Positions 60,090 through 64,000 of a DNA stretch of 64,000 nucleotides are shown here, piece by piece; the stretch's first letter is position 1; each line of letters starts with the position of its first letter. Under the pieces are notes generated by a model. That model saw only the letters and a list, made by a program, of their open reading frames with translations. It was not told the origin of the DNA and ran no database searches. Source of the DNA: Actinomadura citrea (lineage in GTDB: Bacteria > Actinomycetota > Actinomycetes > Streptosporangiales > Streptosporangiaceae); contig NZ_JACCBT010000001.1 of assembly GCF_013409045.1 (NCBI RefSeq), positions 2,294,001 through 2,358,000 of the forward strand. The letters are read 5' to 3'. Both the position numbers and the translations under genes were made by a program.

Positions 60090-60824
60090 ATGTGCCGCCA
60101 TCTCGGCTACCTGGGCCCCGAGCGGACGCTGCATTCCCTCGTCTACGAGGGGGAGCACTCGCTTGAGACCCAGTCGTACGCGCCGCGCATGACACAGGGC
60201 GCTCTTCTCAACGCCGACGGGTACGGCGTCGGCTGGTACCAGGACGGTGAGGCGGTCCGCTTCCGCCGCGCCCAGCCCATCTGGACCGACCAGTCGTTCC
60301 GGGAGGTCGCCGGGGCCGTCCGGGCGTCGTGCGCGGTGGCGGCGCTGCGGTCGGCGACCGTCGGGTTCCCCGTGGACGAGTCGTGCGCGCAGCCGTTCCG
60401 CGCCGGGCCGTGGCTGTTCAGCCACAACGGGAGGATCGAGGGCTACGGCGGCGTCGAGTCCAAGCTGCGGGAGCTGGCCGGGGAGATCGCCGAGATCCCC
60501 GACGCCCGCGCCCCGGTCGACTCCGCGCCGCTGTTCGCCCTCGCCGTCCGCAACTGGCGGGAGGGCGCGCCGCTCGGCGAGGGCCTCGCCGCCGTCGTCA
60601 CCGCGATCACCGCGCTGGCCCCCGGCCGCTACAACCTGCTCGCCTCGGACGGGGCGTCCCTGGCCGCCACGACCTGGGGCGACTCCCTGTTCGTCCGCGA
60701 GGGCGGGGACGCGATCCAGATCGCGTCCGAGCCGCTGGACGGCGACCCCGCGTGGCGCCGTGTCCCCGACCGCTCGCTCGTCACCGCCGGGCTCGCCGCC
60801 GGCGTCCGCATCTCCCGACTCTGA
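60090..60824 (+). CDS. egtC: Gamma-glutamyl hydrolase EgtC
   Basis: 244 residues, a class-II glutamine-amidotransferase-type Ntn hydrolase. The nucleophile is the cysteine at position 2 (MCRHLGYLG) after methionine removal. LNADGYGVGWYQDGEAVRF and FSHNGRIEGYGG are the glutaminase-loop motifs. It removes the glutamyl group from gamma-glutamyl-cysteinyl-hercynine sulfoxide. ATG directly after the egtB stop. Confidence 0.94.
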   Translation: MCRHLGYLGPERTLHSLVYEGEHSLETQSYAPRMTQGALLNADGYGVGWYQDGEAVRFRRAQPIWTDQSFREVAGAVRASCAVAALRSATVGFPVDESCAQPFRAGPWLFSHNGRIEGYGGVESKLRELAGEIAEIPDARAPVDSAPLFALAVRNWREGAPLGEGLAAVVTAITALAPGRYNLLASDGASLAATTWGDSLFVREGGDAIQIASEPLDGDPAWRRVPDRSLVTAGLAAGVRISRL

Positions 60825-60870
60825 AGATCTCCCAGTCTCTGCATCCGCACCACCTCCGAAGGAGAACCAC

Positions 60871-61827
60871 GTGGACCGGTTCCTGACCGACGACGACCTC
60901 GCCAAGACGCTCCGCCAGGACGTCAGGGAGGGGCTCGCCGGCACGCCCAAGACCCTGCCGTCCAAATGGTTCTACGACGAGCGCGGGAGCGCGCTCTTCG
61001 AGGAGATCACCCGGCTGGAGGAGTACTACCCGACGCGGCGGGAACGGGAGATCCTCGCCGCCCGGGCGTCCGGCATCGCCGCCGCCACCGGCGCCCGGAC
61101 GCTGCTGGAGCTCGGCGCCGGCTCGGGGGAGAAGACCCGGCTGCTGCTGGACGCGCTGTCCGGCACGCTGCGCACCTACGTGCCGGTGGACGTCAGCGGC
61201 GACTTCCTGGAGCAGGCGGCGGCCGGGATCGCCGCCGACCATCCCGGCCTGACCGTCCGGGCCGTCGCCGCCGACTACGAGCAGCACCTGCCCCTGCTGC
61301 CCGGCGGCGAGCGGCGCCTCATCGCCTTCCTCGGCGGGACGATCGGCAACATGCCGCCCGCAGAGCGCATCGGGTTCCTCGGCGGCCTGCGCGCCACCAT
61401 GGACGAGGGCGACTTCCTCCTGCTCGGCGCCGACCTCGTCAAGGACCCCGGGCGGCTCGTGCGCGCCTACGACGACGCGGCGGGCGTCACCGCCGAGTTC
61501 AACCGCAACGTCCTGTCGGTCATCAACCGGGAACTGGACGCCGACTTCGACATCGGCGCGTTCGAGCACGTCGCGGTCTGGAACGCGGCCGAGGAGCAGA
61601 TCGAGATGCGGCTGCGGTCGCTGCGCGCCCAGAACGTCCGCGTCGGCGGCCTCGACCTCGACGTGTCGTTCGCGGAGGGGGAGGAGATGCGCACCGAGAT
61701 CTCCGCCAAGTTCCGGCGGGAGCGGATGGAGGCGGAGCTCGGCGCCGCCGGGATGGAGCTCGCCGAGTTCTGGACGGACGAGGCGGGCGACTTCTCCCTC
61801 ACCCTCGCCCGCCCGGCGTCCCGCTGA
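60871..61827 (+). CDS. egtD: L-histidine N-alpha-methyltransferase EgtD
   Basis: 318 residues from the GTG at 60871 (AAGGAGAACCAC upstream). Family landmarks: LPSKWFYDERGSALFEEITR, YYPTRREREILA, LLELGAGSGEKTRLLLDAL (SAM motif), FLGGTIGNMPPAER and a histidine-binding AAYDDAAGVTAEFNRNVL-type region (here RAYDDAAGVTAEFNRN). It trimethylates histidine to hercynine. It is the last gene in the operon, 46 bases after egtC. EgtE, the PLP lyase of the final step, is not present in the window. Confidence 0.95.
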   Translation: MDRFLTDDDLAKTLRQDVREGLAGTPKTLPSKWFYDERGSALFEEITRLEEYYPTRREREILAARASGIAAATGARTLLELGAGSGEKTRLLLDALSGTLRTYVPVDVSGDFLEQAAAGIAADHPGLTVRAVAADYEQHLPLLPGGERRLIAFLGGTIGNMPPAERIGFLGGLRATMDEGDFLLLGADLVKDPGRLVRAYDDAAGVTAEFNRNVLSVINRELDADFDIGAFEHVAVWNAAEEQIEMRLRSLRAQNVRVGGLDLDVSFAEGEEMRTEISAKFRRERMEAELGAAGMELAEFWTDEAGDFSLTLARPASR

Positions 61828-61831
61828 CGCT

Positions 61832-61869
61832 CACCCCGTGCGGGCCGGGCGACCGGCCCGCACGGGGTG
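61832..61869. terminator. Very strong bidirectional terminator after egtD
   Basis: A 17-bp perfect stem (61832-61848 with 61853-61869) has a GCGA tetraloop, 4 bases after the egtD stop and 5 before the convergent lipoprotein stop. It is the longest perfect hairpin noticed in the window. Confidence 0.85.
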
Positions 61870-61874
61870 GAGGC

Positions 61875-62657
61875 TCAGCTCTTGCGGACGGGGTGCGCGA
61901 GGCCCAGCCGCTTCAGGTCCGCCGCCAGGCGGGTCGCCACGTACAGGTGGCCCGCCGGCGTCGGGTGGGTGCGGTCCCGCTTGATGAGGCGCGGTGCGTT
62001 GCCCTGGCCGGTCACCAGGTCGCCGGTGATCCAGCCCTCGCCCATCGGGTCGACGAACGGGACGCCGAGCTGCCCGGCGAGGTTCTTCAGCGCGTCCCGG
62101 ACGGCGAGCGCGCCGGGCAGCGGCGTCCCCGTCCCCCAGAGCGGGCCCACCACCACCAGGCGGGTACCGGGCCAGCGCTGCCGGGCGCGCTCCAGCAGCA
62201 CGTGCGCCGCCGCCGCGACCTGCGGCGGGGGGATCCGCCAGTCGTTGTGGCCGCCGGACACGACCAGCATGTCGGGCGCCGGGCGCCAGCCGAGCTGGCT
62301 CTCGAACTGGCCGAGGAACGCGTGCGGGGCGCGGCCCCTCTGGACGTAACCCGTCCCGGACCGGCCGCCGACGACGACCTGCCAGCCGAGCAGCCGCGCG
62401 GTCGCGGAGGCGTAGGTCGACTCCGGCTCGACGCCGCGGTCGCCGACCGTGTAGCTGTCGCCGAGGAACATCACCACGGGCGGGGCCTTGCGCGCCCCGT
62501 CGTCCTTCGGGCCGTCCGCCGCGGCTTGCTTGCGCACCGAACCCGCGAGCAGGGAACACCCCGCGAGCAGGGAACTTCCGGCGAGCGACAGGACCGCCGC
62601 CAGGCTCAGGCACAGCATCCGGGTCGCCGCGCCGCGTCGGGCGCGGCGAGATGTCAT
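61875..62657 (-). CDS. SGNH/GDSL-type hydrolase lipoprotein
   Basis: 260 residues from the ATG at 62657. The signal peptide has a basic start (TSRRARRGAATR), a hydrophobic core and the lipobox LLAGC, so it is anchored outside the membrane. SGNH blocks are complete: VVMFLGDSYTVGDRG (block I serine), GGRSGTG (glycine), VSGGHNDWR (asparagine) and DRTHPTPAGH (Asp-x-x-His). It is an extracellular esterase, lipase or deacetylase of unknown substrate. The neighbouring membrane acyltransferase gene, which is divergent, suggests acyl-group turnover on a surface glycan (inference). Confidence 0.9.
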   Translation of the reverse strand: MTSRRARRGAATRMLCLSLAAVLSLAGSSLLAGCSLLAGSVRKQAAADGPKDDGARKAPPVVMFLGDSYTVGDRGVEPESTYASATARLLGWQVVVGGRSGTGYVQRGRAPHAFLGQFESQLGWRPAPDMLVVSGGHNDWRIPPPQVAAAAHVLLERARQRWPGTRLVVVGPLWGTGTPLPGALAVRDALKNLAGQLGVPFVDPMGEGWITGDLVTGQGNAPRLIKRDRTHPTPAGHLYVATRLAADLKRLGLAHPVRKS

Positions 62658-62858
62658 GGAATACCACCAATGAAATCGGGGGACGCATCCGCATCTTACT
62701 GACCTCGCGCCGCTCCCGCGCGCACTCCGCGACCATGCCGTCACCGTCCTGCGGTCATCTCGTCACCGGCCGCCGCGGCGGCGAATCGCGTCCTTCCCTA
62801 CATCCGCCGTTCACCCGGCGGATCGGACCGGGCCACCTGCCGACGGGAGGGTTCCGCG

Positions 62859-64000
62859 GTGACTCGACGGGAACGGCTGCGCGAACTCGACCTGCTGCGC
62901 TTCGCGGCCGCGCTGGCGGTGGTGCTGTACCACTTCACGGGATTCGGCGGCGCCGGGGCGTGGCCCGTCCCCTCGGGGGAGGTCTTCCCCGAGATCGCCC
63001 CGGTCACCCGGTTCGGGTACCTCGGCGTCGACCTGTTCTTCGTCATCAGCGGCTTCGTGATCCTCATGAGCGCGTGGGGGCGCGGCCCGGGGGAGTTCGG
63101 CATCTCCCGGCTCGTCCGGCTGATGCCCGCGTACTGGGTGAGCGTGCTGCTGGGCGCCGCCGTCTACGCGCTGTTCGGGATGGGGCACGGCGTCCCCGGC
63201 CTGGTCGTCCCGAACCTGACGATGCTGCAGGGCGGGCTCGGGCTGCGGAACGTGGACGCGGTCTACTGGACGCTCTGGGTCGAACTGCACTTCTACGTGC
63301 TCGCCGCCGTCCTCGCGGGGATCGGGATCACCTACCGCTCCTGCCTGATCTTCATGGCGGCCTGGATGCTCGGCGGGGTCTTCGCCGACGAGGCCGACAG
63401 CAGGGTGCTCCAGGTCATGCTGGTCCCGACCTGGAGTTGCTACTTCATCGCGGGCATGGCGCTGTACATGATCCACCGGTTCGGCCCGACGCTGCTGCTC
63501 TGGGGGTACGTCGCCGCGTCCTACCTGGTGGCGCTGCGCTGGGGGGCCTGGCGCGCGGAGCACGTGTTCAGGGGTGCGGACGAGACCGTGGTCAGCGCCG
63601 TCATCACGGGCATCTTCGCGGTGATGATCCTCGTCGCGACAGGGCGGCTGAGCCGGCTGCGGCGGCGGGGCCTGACCGTCCTCGGGGCGCTCACCTACCC
63701 CCTCTACCTCGTCCACTCCCAGCTCGCGCTTCCTCTGCTGGACGCGGTGTATCCGGGGCTCGACCGCTGGACGGCGCTGGCGGTGGTCATCGGGGCCTCG
63801 CTGCTGGCCGCCTACGCCGTGCACCGCCTCGTGGAGCGCCCCGGCGCGGCATGGATGAGGGCCCGGCTCACGGCGTCGTTGAAGCCCATGCGACCGCCTG
63901 AGGAGGCGTCCACCCCGATCGCCACGGCCGTCGCCCGTGATCGGGGGCGACGCGGCGGTGCCGACCTGAACGGCGGTGAGCCCCGCGATCGCCCCCCGCT
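62859..64000 (+). CDS. Acyltransferase family 3 (OafA/YrhL-like) membrane protein, 3' end outside window
   Basis: The frame opens at the GTG at 62859 (GGGAGGG upstream) and stays open to the window edge, giving at least 380 residues. The start motif RELDLLRFAAALAVVLYHFT holds the family arginine and H-F active-site histidine. YLGVDLFFVISGFVILMS and SRLVRLMPAYWVSVLL match helix 2-3 motifs. About ten membrane helices follow, ending with LTYPLYLVHSQLALPLL. From about residue 330 the chain becomes hydrophilic. Such enzymes move acyl groups across the membrane onto sugars or lipids. Divergent from the SGNH lipoprotein gene. Confidence 0.9.
   Translation, partial: MTRRERLRELDLLRFAAALAVVLYHFTGFGGAGAWPVPSGEVFPEIAPVTRFGYLGVDLFFVISGFVILMSAWGRGPGEFGISRLVRLMPAYWVSVLLGAAVYALFGMGHGVPGLVVPNLTMLQGGLGLRNVDAVYWTLWVELHFYVLAAVLAGIGITYRSCLIFMAAWMLGGVFADEADSRVLQVMLVPTWSCYFIAGMALYMIHRFGPTLLLWGYVAASYLVALRWGAWRAEHVFRGADETVVSAVITGIFAVMILVATGRLSRLRRRGLTVLGALTYPLYLVHSQLALPLLDAVYPGLDRWTALAVVIGASLLAAYAVHRLVERPGAAWMRARLTASLKPMRPPEEASTPIATAVARDRGRRGGADLNGGEPRDRPP

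Overview
The window is very GC-rich DNA with GTG starts, ATGA/GTGA gene overlaps and leaderless-looking promoters. Its gene families (DUF397, DUF1707, KstR-type sterol control, ergothioneine genes, an NDMA-type alcohol dehydrogenase, many P450s) point to a filamentous actinomycete. A Thermomonosporaceae/Actinomadura-like genome is my best guess, but this is inference and no rRNA is present to test it. I saw no tRNA, rRNA, transposase, CRISPR array or phage genes. No stretch above 300 bases lacks a gene.

Layout. 0-2.5 kb: tail of a sugar ABC substrate-binding protein, then a two-gene sugar oxidoreductase/isomerase unit. 2.5-10 kb: housekeeping and accessory genes (F420-type oxidoreductase, MarR, DUF985 cupin, quinone-type oxidoreductase, Uma2 protein, DUF1707 protein, membrane-anchored beta-propeller), a 26-residue cysteine-rich metallothionein-like peptide and a 61-residue membrane protein. 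10.1-12 kb: a secreted nuclease-fold protein that seems to have lost every catalytic residue. 12.1-25.6 kb: sterol-type genes (alcohol dehydrogenase, 3Fe-4S ferredoxin, two CYP125-like P450s, a FadA5-like thiolase, a metallo-hydrolase), interrupted by a methyltransferase/alpha-toroid/glycosyltransferase operon and a 952-residue orphan. 26.1-32.9 kb: a P450 facing a five-gene coupled operon (OleA-like condensing enzyme, GT2, P450, OleC-like ligase, OleD-like reductase). 32.9-34.6 kb: a Clp-N/HTH protein behind a striking double-operator promoter and a nucleophile-less alpha/beta hydrolase. 34.6-45.1 kb: PucR and a complete purine/urate/allantoin catabolic operon. 45.2-46.4 kb: an Rpn-like protein and a DUF397 protein. 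46.5-51.3 kb: a KstR-like regulator divergent from fadD17-fadE27-fadE26. 51.3-57.3 kb: glutamate decarboxylase, TetR/DHA2 efflux pair, rhomboid-like protein, and a sigma-factor-like protein fused to a membrane segment and Pro-rich tail. 57.5-61.8 kb: egtABCD (ergothioneine). 61.9-64 kb: an SGNH lipoprotein and an acyltransferase running off the window.

How the parts fit. Four copies of a TNNAACNNGTTNNA-type box (13,560; 20,259; 25,546; 47,308) lie upstream of the ferredoxin/ADH, P450, thiolase and fadD17 units, and a KstR-like regulator is encoded beside the fourth. This marks a dispersed sterol side-chain regulon. Two of these promoters share a second dyad, TGAGAC-N4-GTCTCA, for which I know no regulator. 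The best candidate for an undescribed system is the Ole-like operon at 26.1-32.9 kb: it has the condensing, reducing and beta-lactone-forming enzyme types but no OleB, and instead carries two P450s and a glycosyltransferase.
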